Assembly: GCF_000220395.1 (NCBI RefSeq)
Contig: NW_004086059.1
Location: 1 to 64,000 of the forward strand
DNA from: Ichthyophthirius multifiliis
Lineage: Eukaryota > Ciliophora > Oligohymenophorea > Hymenostomatida
Direction of reading: 5' to 3'
Length of the DNA stretch: 64,000 bases
Each line of letters begins with the position of its first letter. Position 1 is the stretch's first letter. Below are positions 1-12,415 of the stretch, piece after piece. The notes beneath the pieces were generated by a model. That model worked only from the letters and a program-made list of their open reading frames with translations, did not search any database and was not told the origin of the DNA. The translations under genes were made by a program, and so were the position numbers.

Positions 1-9
1 ATATATATA

Positions 10-78
<69 letters not shown>
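1..78. repeat. (AT)n dinucleotide tract
   Basis: Nearly uninterrupted TA dinucleotides open the window. Similar (AT)n runs sit between genes and inside introns throughout, for example near 3413-3449, 15906-15942, 20967-21015, 29776-29805, 30897-30931, 42181-42214 and 46308-46341. They carry no coding signal. Confidence 0.9.
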
Positions 79-195
79 GAACTTTATATTAATATAAATA
101 ATATAATAACATCATTATTAAAAATAAAAAAATTATTTTGTATTTTTTATAAAATAATTATTTTATTTATATATAAAATAATAAAATTAATATAA

Positions 196-2730
196 ATGTA
201 AAACATAAAATTTAATAAAACCTTAACTTTAGAATAAATAGATCGTCCTCGTTTATTATCTTAACAACGATTCACAAATACCGCTTCAACTTCGAAAATC
301 TAATCTTAAAGGCAATCTATTTTTTTTCCTTAAACATATATAACTAGTCCTTTAAATTAAAGAAATTATTTATAACGACTTTCTTCATCAAAATACTCTC
401 TATATAACTCTGTATAATTAAATTAAAAAAAAGTTGAGAAAAAAATACATAGTTTAACTTTAGAATAAATAAAAAACTTATATATAGCAAAATGTAAAGA
501 TAATAAAATTCCTTTTTAATAATAATAATATGAGATTTTTTTAAATAGAATTAAAAATGAATGTAGACATAGAAAATTAATTTTAAATGATTAAAATTTC
601 GGGTAAGAGAGTGCTTTTTATTTGACTAAAATTTTTTCCTTTTAAGATTATTTTACTCATTTATTTCTAGGAAAAAATAATTTAGGAGATAAGGGAGTGT
701 AAATTTTATGCAATTTTTTTTAATAATAAAATACTTAAAAAAATTCTATTATTTATTTAGATTTCTCCAATAATAATATAACATGTGAAGGTGTCTAATC
801 TATTAAATAACTTCTTCTAAAAAATCAAAATATCATTTCCATTGATTTATCGTCAAATACAGGTTTTAATAGAAATAAAATCTAAATTAAAGGATGTCTT
901 TATTTATAATAAATACTTGTCTAAAATTAAACTTTATAGTTCTTGAAACTTTCTTATTGTTTTATTGGAATTTAAGGACTTTTGGAATTAAATAAAGGAA
1001 TAAAAGTAAATCAAAGTTTGGTTTTTTTAGATTTGTCTTATAATAATTTATGTAGTGAATGTGGTCTTTTAATTTCGAGTATATTATTAGATAATTAAAA
1101 TATAAAAGACTTAGATTTGGAAGGAAATTAATTAGGAGATGAATGTATTATATAGTTTTGTGAAAAAATATAAAATTAAACTAAAAATAATTGCTGTATT
1201 TAAAATTTAAATTTAAGTAATAATAAAATTTCCTCTAAAGGAATTGATTTTTTCTTTTAAATTTTCTCAAAAAATACATTTTTATAAAAACTTTGGCTTG
1301 ACAAAAATATTTTTGATGAAAAAATTTTAAACATTTAAAATTTTCTTATACAAAATGTAAATATTATTTTTTTAAGTTTAAATAATACTCACCTTTCTTT
1401 AAATGTAATTAAATAAATTTCTTAAGGGCTTCTTAAAAATGAATCTTTGAAAGTTCTTTCTTTGAAAAATAACTTTTTAAAATTAGAAGGTTTTATTTAT
1501 ATTTTTTTATATTTATTTTTTTAAAGCCGTAGAATTAATATGTAATAGTTTATAAAATAATTATAAAACTAATCTTAAAAAATTAAATTTATAAAAATGT
1601 ATGATAAATGATAAAGGTGGAGTATTATTAGGTATTATTTATATAAAAATATATTTATATTTATAAAAATAAATATATATAAAAAATTAAATATATATAT
1701 ATTATTTAAATATATATATATATTTATATAAATATCATATATATATTAATTTATATTTTTTTAATATTAATTATATTAATTATATATTTTAATATGAATA
1801 TATAATACATTTTTTTTAAAAAAAATTCATATATTTATTAATATATATTAATATTGTATTTTTTAAAAAAAATATAAAAAAGCAAAAGCAATATAATATC
1901 ATCCTACTTTATAACAATTAAATTTAAAGTAAAATTTATTAGGAGATTTATCAGGAGAATCTTTAATTAAAGTATTAAAGTAAAACATGAAAATATAAAA
2001 GATTGATTTATAATTGAATTTAATAAGACTAGATTATATAAAAGATATCCGCAATTATTTGAAATAAAATCAAAAACACAATTATGAAAAAATATAGCCT
2101 CATTTAAAATAAAAGCTAACTTATATACAATCTTAAGAACTTTTATAGAAAGGTTTATAAACATTTCATGAAGAGTTAAATAATAAAGAATAAGAATAAT
2201 ATTAATAAATATATAAAAATGAATAAGAAGTTTCAAAAAATAAAGAAGAAAGTTAATAAAACATTTAAATCTTATTATAGTAATATGAAGAAATAAAATA
2301 ATAAGCCTTATAAATTATAAACGAGAATTAATATATAGAATAAAATTTAAACTAAGAGATTTTATAAATTTAAAACAATTCAAATTAAGTTTTTAATGAT
2401 ATTGAATAAATGTAAAAATAAATTTTCGCTTTTAATAAAAAGATTAAGTAAAGTAATAAACTTAAAGAACAGAATTTGCAAAATAACGAAAATTCTTTAA
2501 AAATATTAAAAGATTAATTAAATGAAGTTTAAACATAAAATGAAATTATTTAAAAAAAGAATTTCTAACTTTAATTTGATATTAACTAAACAAAATATAG
2601 AATTGGTACTATATAATAAAAAATTAACACTATTAATAATTAAAATAAAAGAAAAATTGATTCCGTAAATGATTTAGTTGTTCTTCCTAGAAAAAAAGAT
2701 TAACCTTCTCCAAATAAGAAAAAAAAATGA
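196..2730 (+). CDS. Leucine-rich-repeat (RI-like) protein with C-terminal coiled coil
   Basis: Three exons (196-1489, 1527-1631, 1883-2730) give 748 aa with TGA as stop. About residues 150-560 hold ribonuclease-inhibitor-type LRRs (LxxLxLxxNxLgDeG), for example the NNLGDKGV and LDLEGNQLGDEC segments. The last 190 residues are Gln/Glu/Lys-rich coiled coil with a basic tail. Both introns (37 and 251 nt) interrupt the LRR array, and splicing restores perfect repeats, which supports the junctions. The start is the first ATG after the AT tract. LRR plus coiled coil recalls LRRC45/TCTE1-type centrosomal or axonemal proteins, but no orthology can be claimed. LRRs imply protein binding; the partner is unknown. 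Confidence 0.8.
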
Positions 2731-3407
2731 TTTAATTTTTTTTTGTTTTATTTAAAAAATAAATAAATAATGACTTAAATTTATATTATGTGTATAGTAT
2801 TATTTATTATATATATTTATTTTTGAAATTCTTTACTAGTTATTATTGTCTTTTTTAATAAATATAAATAAACTAATTTAAAAAAATATTATTTATTTAA
2901 ATATATGACAAATTTAAAATAACATTAAAATAAAAAAAAAAAATTAATATTTTAATTATGAATTTATAATTAAATATTAATAAATTTTATTATAATTAGT
3001 TCTATTTAATTATTTTTTTATTTAATTTTCAAAAAAGCGATATAATCTTATATTTTTTTTTTTTATGGTGAAAATAATTATTTTTTATTTAATGAATAAT
3101 TTGAAATTTTTTTATTTTTTTTTCAATATAAAAAAATTACCTAATTATTTTTATTCTTTTTAATATTTTTATTATTCCTTTAATATTTTTATTAAATAAA
3201 GTTATACGATTAAAATAAATTAAATAAAGTAACAAATAATTTAATTATATTTTTATTTGTTTGTATAAATAATTAAAGTTTATAATAAATTTCGATAAAT
3301 TACTAATATTTTTAGAATATATTGAACATATAATATAATTAAATTTAAAATTTGTTATAATTATATATATATATAACAACTTATAAATAAGATTAAAAAA
3401 TAATTAC

Positions 3408-3447
<40 letters not shown>
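2731..3447. other. AT-rich intergenic stretch
   Basis: Only A/T-rich, low-complexity sequence is visible, ending in a (TA)n run. No reading frame with protein-like composition was found. Confidence 0.7.
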
Positions 3448-3452
<5 letters not shown>

Positions 3453-3507
3453 TAACAACATTATATTAAAATTAACCTCAGAATAGAAAGCTAATAAAAT
3501 ATAATGA
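3448..3507 (+). CDS. Possible 19-aa ORF or orphan exon
   Basis: An ATG directly after an (AT)n tract opens a 19-codon frame starting MANNIILKLT and ending in TGA. Its C- and G-containing codons resemble coding DNA here rather than intergenic A/T. No donor site precedes the TGA and no partner exon was found. It lies 176 bp upstream of the kinase and could be an upstream ORF, a leader exon or chance. Confidence 0.2.
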
Positions 3508-3683
3508 ATTAAAGTGAAAAAATAAAATAAAAAAAAATTCAATTAATAATTACTTTTAATTAAATTCATAAAAATAAACTGAATAAAAAAAAGGCAAAAT
3601 CAAAAAACTAAAAAAAAAAAAAAAAAAAAAAAAGAAAAGAAATAAATAAATAAAAAAAATACACATATATAAAATAATAAAAA

Positions 3684-4571
3684 ATGCTCTCAAACATTTA
3701 ACTCGAAGATTTAAAAATAATTGAACTAATTGGCTAAGGAATAACATCATTAGTATATTTAGTCCAACATAAATACAACAAAAAGCACTACGCGTTAAAA
3801 CGTCAAAAACCCGAAACAAAATACACATATGATAATGAAATAAAAGTTCTCGAAGACATAGGCAACAATCCCTATATACCAAAATTATATTATTACGATT
3901 ATTAAAATATAGTAATGGAATATTCTATAAATGGCGAATTATATTATTATATTAGCCAATAGAGTTATTTATTTGATGAAGATTTAGCAAGATTCTACTT
4001 TTCCCAAATTTTGAATGTTCTCGAGTTTTTACATTCCAGTGGTTACTGTCATAGAGATATAAAACCCGAGAATATACTTTTGGATGAATTTTTTAATATA
4101 AAATTAGTGGATTTTGGGATGTCATGTAATTAGGAAAATTATAACGAAAAAAATCTTAATTATTTTGTAGGAACAAAAAGCTATGCTGCACCTGAAATTA
4201 TACATAAAATTCCTTATAATGGATTTAAGGTCGATATTTTTGCTTTAGGAGTGATTTTGTTTTGTATGGTGAGCGGATTTCCACCTTATTATTAAAAAGC
4301 AGCGATAAATGATCCTTATTATAAGTATTTTGCGGAAAATGAAAAAGATTTATATTGGAATGTTATTTAAGCTAAATTTAATAAGTGTTACTCGATAGAA
4401 TTTATTTGCTTAATTAATGGAATGCTTGAGTTTAATCCAGATGAAAGATTTTCTTTATAAGATATTTTTAATGATTAATGGCTTTAGAAAGGAAATCTAA
4501 TTTCGAAAGATGAGGTTATTAGAAGAATGTAAATAATAAAATAAAATATAAATTTTTAAGGCGATTTTTGA
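3684..4571 (+). CDS. Small Ser/Thr protein kinase
   Basis: One intronless 295-aa frame is almost wholly a kinase catalytic domain. Visible motifs: glycine loop [12 protein letters not shown] (about residues 16-27), ATP lysine in YALKR (K39), alpha-C glutamate (E52), catalytic HRDIKPEN (D125), DFG (143-145), APE (169-171), and a subdomain IX block [10 protein letters not shown]. All catalytic residues are present, so it should be active. Architecture resembles CAMK/SNF1-type minimal kinases, which are greatly expanded in ciliates. There is no regulatory domain, transmembrane segment or calcium-binding motif. The start ATG sits in an A-rich context and nothing domain-like lies upstream. The substrate is unknown. 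Codons shift from C-ending at the 5' end to T/G-rich at the 3' end. Confidence 0.9.
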
Positions 4572-5341
4572 GTTTTTTTTCCTCTCTGACTCACTTTTAT
4601 ATATAATATATTAAAACTTTGTTGAAAAATAAAAATTAAAAAAAAAAATTACTAAATAAGTAATTATTATTAATATTAATAAAAATACATATATTTTATT
4701 TATATATGTTTATTTTTTTATTTTTAATTTTTAAATTATTTATATTTTTTAATGTAAATTTTATTTTGTTTATTATTTTAAACTAATATTAAACTTAAAA
4801 TTTTAAATATAATAAAATATAAATAATTTTATTTATAAAAAGAATAATTAAATATAAAAATTAAATTACTTCTACATATATTTTTTTTTAAATAATATAA
4901 TAAAAAATGAATATAATATTATGTTTATTAAAAAATAAAAAATATTATTTAAGAATTAATATAAAAATATGAAAAGATTTAAATAATTTTATTTAAATTA
5001 AAATGATATAAAAATAAGATGGAGAATATATAAAATAAAAAGTGAGATATATAATTAAACAAAAGAATTTTTAAAAGGCATTTATTTCTTATTTATAAAA
5101 GATGTTAATATTAAATATTTATATTTTTATTTTTTGATAAATATATATAAAAAAAAAAAAAAAATATATATAAAAAAAATATTATATAATAAAAAAAAAA
5201 AAAAAAAAATTTAAATTAATTAAAAACAATTTTTATAATAATATTAAAAAATATAAGTAATTTAAATAAAAAAATTATTTATATTAATAATAAATAATAT
5301 TAATATATTTATTTTGATAAATATATAATTATATAGATTTT

Positions 5342-5374
<33 letters not shown>

Positions 5375-6590
5375 TTATATTTAAATAATATTTTATATAT
5401 TTATTTTTTTATAATATACATTTATTATATATATTAAATCTATTAAAAATATTTTTATTTTTATCATATTAATTATATTTGCATATATTATAGATATATT
5501 ATAATTAAATTTTTTATAATTATTTTTTCCATTGTTTATTATATAATTTTTTATTTTTTTTTTGATTTATAATAGATTTATACATATATATAATATAGTA
5601 TATATTATATATTAATTTTTAATTTTATATTCCTTATTTATTATTTTAATAAAAAAAATTATATATTTTGTTTTTCCTTATAATATATTTTTTTTAATAT
5701 TATATATTTTAAATTAAAATATTAATATATACATTTCATTATCTTATATATTATTTTTTTTATATTTTTTAATCTTTTACATTATTTTTTTTATATTTTT
5801 ATTTTCATAAATATTAATATCATTTATTACTTTAATGTTAAACTTAAATAAGTTTTTCATTAAGTGTTTTTTATACTTTAAATAAATTACATTACATATA
5901 TATATATTTAAAATTAATTTAAAGTATTTTTTTATATAATTTTTTTTTTCTAATTATTTTTATTTGTGTTTGTATTAAAACATGTGAAATATTATATTAT
6001 TATTATATAAATAATTTTAAAAAATCATTATTTATTTATTTTTTGAAATAAATATTCATTATATCTAAACTTTATTGTTAAATTAAAAATAAACTATACT
6101 AAATCTATTACATGATTCCGTATAAAATCTTAAAATATATTAATTTTTTATATTTTTTCACAAAAAATCAATTTATATAAGGTTTATTTTGTATTTATTT
6201 TTTATTAAAAATAATATCATAAATAAAAATAATAAAAAGAATCATTTATTCTTTTTTTTTTTAATTTTTTTAAAAATGAGTTTTTTTAAAAAAATTATAA
6301 ATATACCTTCATTTTATATATAAAATATACATTAATATTTCTTTCTTTTAATTTTAAATAAATTATATAAAATATTGTGATATTCTCCTTTAAAACTAGA
6401 AAATAAAAGCCATATATATTTAAATTTATATAAATATTCAAATATAATCTCAAGAATATACGGAAAACTTAAAAATATAAAAAATTATATAAATAAACAT
6501 AATATATAAAAAAAATACAATATTTATATATATATATATATAAAATAAAATTTATATTCATTATTTTTAAATAGTTTTAATTTTATTTTA
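4572..6590. other. Long AT-rich gap
   Basis: Two kilobases of A/T-rich sequence with homopolymer and (AT)n runs. I read both strands with TGA as the only stop and saw no frame with protein-like composition. A small or highly diverged gene cannot be excluded around 5,950-6,400. Confidence 0.5.
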
Positions 6591-7276
6591 ATGAAAAATT
6601 AAAATTTAAGTATTTAAGATGCACAACTATATATAATTGACAAAATATAATTTTATGAATCTAAATTACTAAAATTAATTGATAAAGATAAACTAAATGA
6701 TTAAGAAATATAGACTTTACAACAATAACTAATAAACCTCTAAAATGACATTCAAAATTTAAAAGAATAATAAAAAATTCCTGAAAAGTGTAATGGAATT
6801 TTAAAAAGTAGTATGCTTTAAAAAAAAGAAAACGAATAAAAATATGATTAATAAACTGTTTCGAAACAAATATAAGGAAAATAAAAAAAATAAGTTTCAT
6901 GAATTTCGATAATTTAATAAAAGATGAAGAATAAGAAGGAAATAATAATTAAATAAAAAAACGCGTTTAAAATGATATAAATTAAATAATTTAATTCGAA
7001 AAAAAAATTGAAAATGAAGTAAATTAAGACTTCAATTTATTAGATGATTAAGAAGAAATAAGCTTTTAAAATTAAAACATTCATAATTTATTAGATTATT
7101 AGTAAGAATTAAGTTATTAATAATAATTAGATTATTAAGAACCATTAGAGTATGATGAATAATTTAATTTTTAACAAAAATTAGAATATTAAGAAGGATA
7201 AAAAAAGCTTTATTAAAAAATTAATTAAGATTTTTAAAATGATGATAATTTATTAGATAACTTAGATATAAATTGA
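6591..7276 (+). CDS. Gln/Asn/Glu-rich coiled-coil protein, two exons
   Basis: Two overlapping frames (6591-6902 and 6899-7276) join if an intron runs from the GT at 6788 to the AG at 6894 (107 nt) or 6876 (89 nt); either keeps the frame. The N-terminal part is a Lys/Gln/Leu coiled coil. The C-terminal part has acidic, Gln-rich near-repeats (LLDYQQELSYQQQLDYQ style) and ends LLDNLDIN then TGA. The exact junction is unproven. Without splicing, the first frame stops at a TGA that overlaps the ATG of the second (ATGA). No known domain; function unknown. Confidence 0.55.
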
Positions 7277-7853
7277 ATTCGTATATTATTTTTGTTTTTT
7301 TAATTATTAAAAATTGCATATATTAATTAAATTTATATTTGTATATATATATATATATATTTTTAATTTATTAATTTTTTCAAAAAATAGTTTATGTTTT
7401 TTTTTTAAAAAAAATAAAATAAAAAAATATATTTTTTTATTTTATTAATTTTCATAGTTATAAAGATATTTTTATTTCTAAAAAAAAAAATATATTTAAA
7501 ATTTAAATTAAAAATATTTATAAATTTAATTTAGTCATTTAATTTTTTTATAAAATGAATCATAATTAATACTTTAATTTTTATTTTAAAATAAATATTA
7601 ATATTAGCAAAAAATATTTATAATTTATCATTTTTATATATAAAAATAAAGATGAAAATAAAATAATCTAAAATTAAAAGGAAAAAATAAATAAAAAATT
7701 AAATAAAAAACTGTATTTATAAAGAAAAAATAATAAATAATTAAAAATTAATATTTAATTTATATAAATACAATATATATATATATATATATATACATTT
7801 ATATATAAAATTATTATATTAAAATCAAAAAAATCAAAAAAAACAAAAAACAA
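7277..7853. other. AT-rich intergenic, RACK1 upstream region
   Basis: A/T-rich sequence with a (TA)n run near 7770-7795, ending in an A-rich leader just before the RACK1 ATG. No gene seen. Confidence 0.6.
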
Positions 7854-8937
7854 ATGGCTGAATAATAAAAACAACCTGAATTCCAATTAGTCAAAAGAGG
7901 TATCCTTTAAGGTCACTCCGACTGGGTAACATCCATAGTTTCCGGTTTTTCTTAAAAAGAAAATGAAGACTCCAGTGTATTAATATCCGGATCAAGAGAT
8001 AAAACTGTAATGATATGGAAATTATTCGAAAATGAATAAGATGGATTATTTGGTGTTCCCCACAAATCCTTAACTGGTCATAACCATTTTGTCAGTGACT
8101 TAGCTTTATCTTAAGAAAACTGTTTCGCCTTATCCGCTTCTTGGGACAAGACTTTAAGATTATGGGACTTAAGAACAGGTAAGACCTACAATAGATTCGT
8201 CGGACATACATCTGAAGTATTCTCCGTATCCTTTTCTCCTGATAACAGATAAATTTTATCTGCAGGTGCCGACAGAGAAATTAAATTATGGAACATTAGA
8301 GCCGAATGTAAATTTACTTCTGATAAAGACAACCACAATGACTGGGTTTCTTGCGTAAGATATTCCCCTATTATCAAATCCACTAACAAAGTCTAAACTT
8401 TCGCCCCTTATTTTGCCTCAGTAGGTTGGGATGGTAGACTAAAAATTTGGAACACCAATTTCTAAATCAGATACAGTTTTAAGGCCCACGAATCTAATGT
8501 CAACTCTTTAAGTGTTTCCCCTAATGGAAAATATATTGCTACAGGTGGTAAAGATTAAAAAGTATATGTCTGGGACTTATAAAACTTATAATATCCTTCA
8601 GTTGAATTTGATGCTGGCGCTAATATTAACTAAATTGCTTTCAATCCTAAATTATATTGGGCTGCTGTTGGTACTAATAAAGGAGTTAATATTTATGATC
8701 TTATGAAAAGAAAACTTGTTTATACTATTGAAGCTGAACCTATTGCTAAAGTTGAAGGAAAAAGTAAATAATATAAAAATTATTTTTTATTCATTTTATA
8801 TAATTTATTTTTAAATTGTAGAAAGCAAAATCCCATCTTGTGTATCTTTGGCTTGGAATGCTTTAGGAAAGACACTTTTTGCTGGTTTTTCAGATGGTGT
8901 TATTAGAGTTTTCACTTTTGATTAAATTTCTAATTGA
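7854..8937 (+). CDS. RACK1: RACK1, WD40 protein of the 40S ribosomal subunit
   Basis: Two exons (7854-8763, 8822-8937; 58-nt intron) encode 341 aa with seven WD repeats. The opening [14 protein letters not shown] and the blocks [28 protein letters not shown] and ATGGKDQKVYVWDL are characteristic of RACK1/Asc1. RACK1 sits on the head of the small ribosomal subunit and scaffolds kinases and translation-control factors. The intron splits the loop before the last repeat, a variable-length region in this family, and splicing gives the conserved [18 protein letters not shown]. The start ATG is the first in frame and follows an A-rich leader. The 5' half is rich in C-ending codons; the 3' half is T/G-rich. 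A structured element follows about 70 bp downstream. Confidence 0.97.
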
Positions 8938-9007
8938 GTTTGGTGTTTTTTGAAGAAAAAAAATTAAGATAAAAGAAAAATTAAAATTATTTTTAAATGT
9001 TTTTAAA

Positions 9008-9100
9008 AGTGTTTGGCTAATGCTTATTTAGTCTATAGTTCGGCGTTAGCGACTGCCCTTTAATTTTTTATTATTATTATAAAGGGAGGAAGGCAACACT
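9008..9100 (+). ncRNA. Candidate structured RNA (three-way junction)
   Basis: This 93-bp island is much more GC-rich than its A/T surroundings and folds well on paper. The outer stem AGTGTT (9008-9013) pairs with AACACT (9095-9100). GCTAATGC (9016-9023) pairs with GCGTTAGC (9043-9050), with one G-U. CCCTTT (9056-9061) pairs with AAAGGG (9081-9086). No open frame fits. It could be an independent small RNA (no snoRNA C/D boxes seen; the ACA near the end is only weak H/ACA evidence) or a structure in the RACK1 3' UTR. I do not recognise the family, and the strand is assumed from the neighbouring gene. Confidence 0.45.
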
Positions 9101-9281
9101 CATTTAATTATTATTTTTTCTTTTCTTTTATTTTATATTTATGTTTTTTTTTTTATTATTAAAAAAAAAAAATGTATTTGAAAGCCTTATTTAAACATTT
9201 CTAATTATTTATTTTTTTTAAAAAAAATCAAAAAATATATATATTTAGAAAAATTCAAAAAAAATATTTAAAACAAAAAAA

Positions 9282-10634
9282 ATGAATAATATAATTAATA
9301 TTATATAAGAAGATTATAATTCATATAGTAATAGATATTCATAAAGTTATTTAGCATCATCATAAACGAGATAAAAAAGAACAAGCAGCTTAAATAATAC
9401 TGGCAGTATATATAATTTATATAAACCTAATTAATATAAATATATATATATATATATATATAAATATTAAAAAAAATATTTAAAAAAAAGAAAGGCTTTA
9501 AAAACATTAAATAAAAAAATGGTTTTAAAATATTCAAAAAATCACAAAATAATACATTATAATTTGATGATGTATATGACAGCAAATCAAATTCGGAAAC
9601 AAATTGTTAATATTATACTGAAAACATAGAAATTAAAAAGTATTTATTTTAGTGAATAAAATAATTTCGCTTTAGATTTAATAAATTTACCTTCTTTTAA
9701 TAATAATGCTAAGAAAAAATATAAAAGATAGGAATTTAAATAATAGTTTTAATGAGTATTTATATATATATATATATATATATTTACATATATATATTTT
9801 TTTTTATTTTTTTTAAGTAGTATTTTATAAACATTTTAAACATACTAAGATTAATAATTTTAAATTAACGAAGAACCTAATTAATATTCTTTATTTATGC
9901 CAGAAAAAATTAATTTATAATCAACTATAGACTACAATATAGGATAATCAGCTGAATTTGGAGGAAATTTAATATTAAATTAATTTGATTCAAAATTAAA
10001 AAATAGTTTTTAAGGAAAGTTAAAAACTTTTGAAAGTGTATAAATTAGTAATAATGTATTATATATTTTATAAAAAATGGAAGTAAAAATAAATTAGTTT
10101 GAAGAAAGAATTATCAATATTGAGAATTTATTAAATGGAAAATTATGTAAAAATAAAAACAAATTTTTCTATGAAGAAAATGAAGATAATCTTTTGAATA
10201 ATTTATTTATAAAAATATAATATTTGGAAAATGAAATTTCTTAACATGTAAAAAATAGCGAAACTTTATTCGAAAAAAATATATTTTTAGTTCAAAATTA
10301 TATGAGTGATTTTGTATAAAAATCTGAAATAATTAATAATAAAATTGACTTATTCTAAAAAAATATTGGGGGAAAATAAATTATATAAGAAAATTATGAA
10401 AATATTATTAAAAAATTAGAAAAAATTCATTATGAATTCAATGAAAAATTAACATTTTTTAATAATATGTAAAAAAAAGATAGTTTTTTTAAAGAAATAG
10501 TAGATATTTAAAATTAATTTGCTTAAAATAAAATATAATTTAAAATAATTTAATAGGAAATTTAAAGCATTAAAAATAGATAACTTTAATTTCTTTAAAT
10601 AATTTAAAATTTATAATTGATAAATAAGGTTTGA
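9282..10634 (+). CDS. Uncharacterised coiled-coil protein, four exons
   Basis: Exon 1 is 9282-9405; exon 2 starts at 9495 and the last long exon ends at TGA 10632-10634. The long exon is a Lys/Asn/Glu-rich coiled coil of about 260 residues. Between about 9645 and 9830 the model is uncertain. A 74-nt intron starting at a GT near 9641 restores the frame but discards a stretch (around 9655-9740) that itself reads like protein in another frame. A further intron over the (TA)n run at 9757-9817 then joins the long exon. Ser/Asn-rich N-terminus, no known domain. A base error in the region is an alternative explanation. Confidence 0.5.
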
Positions 10635-11936
10635 TTTTAATAAGACATTTATTTAAATTATAGATTTTATATATATTAGTTAATTAAATTTTTTGGATTT
10701 TATTTAATATATAATAATCATTATTTATTAAATTTTAATATAGAATTTTCTAATTTATATTTTTTATTTATAATAATTTATTTAAAAAAGATATTAATAT
10801 AATTACCTAACTATTTATTTTTTTTAATTTGAAAAAAAAAAAAAAAGATTGATTTTAATATATATGCTTTAAAAGTATAAAATAATATTATTTATTTGTT
10901 TAATTTTATAAAATATGTTAAAAATATCTAAAAAAATATATTCAATATAAATATATATTGTGTTTAATTAATTCGACAATAAACATACATAAAATTTTAT
11001 AAATGAAATATAATAATTTTAAATATATATATAATTTTTTTATTTCATTTTATAAAAAAACATAAAATTTAATTATATATAGTATTATTAATTTTTTTTT
11101 TTAAAGAAATATAATATAGAAATTATATCATGAATTATTTGATATATTTTCTAATAAATTTCATCTTTAATAATTAAAAATGGTATTTTTTTTTATTTAT
11201 TTATTTTTATAAATATATATTACTTAAAAATATAAATTTAATGTAATGTTTTTCGATTTTCAAAATAAATAAACAAATAGACAAAAATTAATTCGAATAG
11301 AATATAATTATAATAGGAAATTAATATAATTTAAGTTAGGAGACAAACAACTATAATTCATTTATCATATATTTCTAAATATTATATGACTATTAAATAC
11401 TTAATAAATCTATCAAAGTATAAAATTAAATATTAAAACATCTATATATTATATTATAATTTTTTTAAATTAATTTTAAATTTGATTTTAAATATTTTTT
11501 TTATGAAAATATTATTATAACATTTAATTTTTTTTTTTTTTTTTCTTATTAAGGTAAATTTATTTTAAATATCTTAATAATTAAATTTCTTATATAAATT
11601 ATTTAAAATAAAATATTCTTTTTTCTAAGATCCCAAGAATATAATTTAAAAAATTTTGAAAATTAATAAAACAAAATTAATATTTAAACCAAAATTATTT
11701 ATTTATTAAAATACCTAAAAATGAAATTTATTAAACAAATATCACTTTATTAATTAAAAACCTTAAAATATCAAAAAAAAAAAAAAAATACATAAACAAC
11801 TATCGATACATGTAAATTTAATTTTTTCTATTACAAATATAATATTTTAAGTATGAATTTTTATAGTACAAAAAATAAAATAAAAAAATATAATAAATAA
11901 TTTATAAAAATAAACAACTAAAAGAAAATTAAAATT
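10635..11936. other. AT-rich intergenic, no convincing gene
   Basis: A frame is open from about 11241 right into the next gene simply because TGA is rare. Its composition is Ile/Asn/Phe/Lys-only and it loses to the spliced model of the following gene, so I do not call it. Nothing else seen. Confidence 0.5.
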
Positions 11937-12415
11937 ATGGAAACTGAAATATAATCAACGTAAATTAAATATTAAGATAAATTAGAAACAATATAAAATT
12001 TGAAAAACTCTAACAAGAAGAACGTTGTCAAAAATATAATGAACGCATTTAAAAATTTATAATAGACTCCCAATTAAAAAATACTCCAAAAATAAACCAT
12101 AAAATAGTTAGCTTATATAATATCAATGAATCTCCTACAAGCACATTGCCTGAAATAATAAAAAAATTCAAACGATATATTAATTCTAAAAAATTCAACC
12201 ATTACACTTTAAGATTATTAATATTACATGAAAACTATGGCTCTATACTTGAATACTTTTTAAAAGGACCAATTTACAATTGGGCTTAAAATAGTAAAGC
12301 TAATGATTTAATAGGACATTTTTCTATGGTGGAATTTATATTACTAAGCTTTAAAGATATTAAGATTATTGATTTTCTGAAAAGAAAGACAGCTAAAAAG
12401 TCATATTTTACATGA
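11937..12415 (+). CDS. Uncharacterised 150-aa protein with a 26-nt intron
   Basis: Exon 1 (11937-11959) and exon 2 (11986-12415) are joined over a 26-nt GT...AG intron (11960-11985), giving 150 aa. The spliced frame has balanced composition, with segments such as EYFLKGPIYNWAQNSK and a basic C-terminus KRKTAKKSYFT. A competing frame is also open over the same DNA but is strongly biased. No domain recognised; probably soluble. C-ending codons at the 5' end give way to G/T-rich codons at the 3' end, as in many genes here, which supports the chosen frame. Confidence 0.6.

Noticed and set aside
3556-3882. 108-aa hydrophobic minus-strand ORF
   Set aside because: It overlaps the kinase start antisense and its poly-Phe run comes from a poly-A tract.
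8186-8706. Minus ORF 8186-8389 and plus ORF 8512-8706
   Set aside because: They are shadows of the RACK1 frame.
9008-9100. tRNA or known snRNA at the GC-rich island
   Set aside because: No acceptor/anticodon/T-arm arrangement, no U-snRNA signature, no C/D boxes; only an unclassified structure can be claimed.
11241-12380. Long open + strand frame
   Set aside because: It stays open only because TGA is rare in A/T DNA; the composition is poor, and the spliced 150-aa model explains the good part better.
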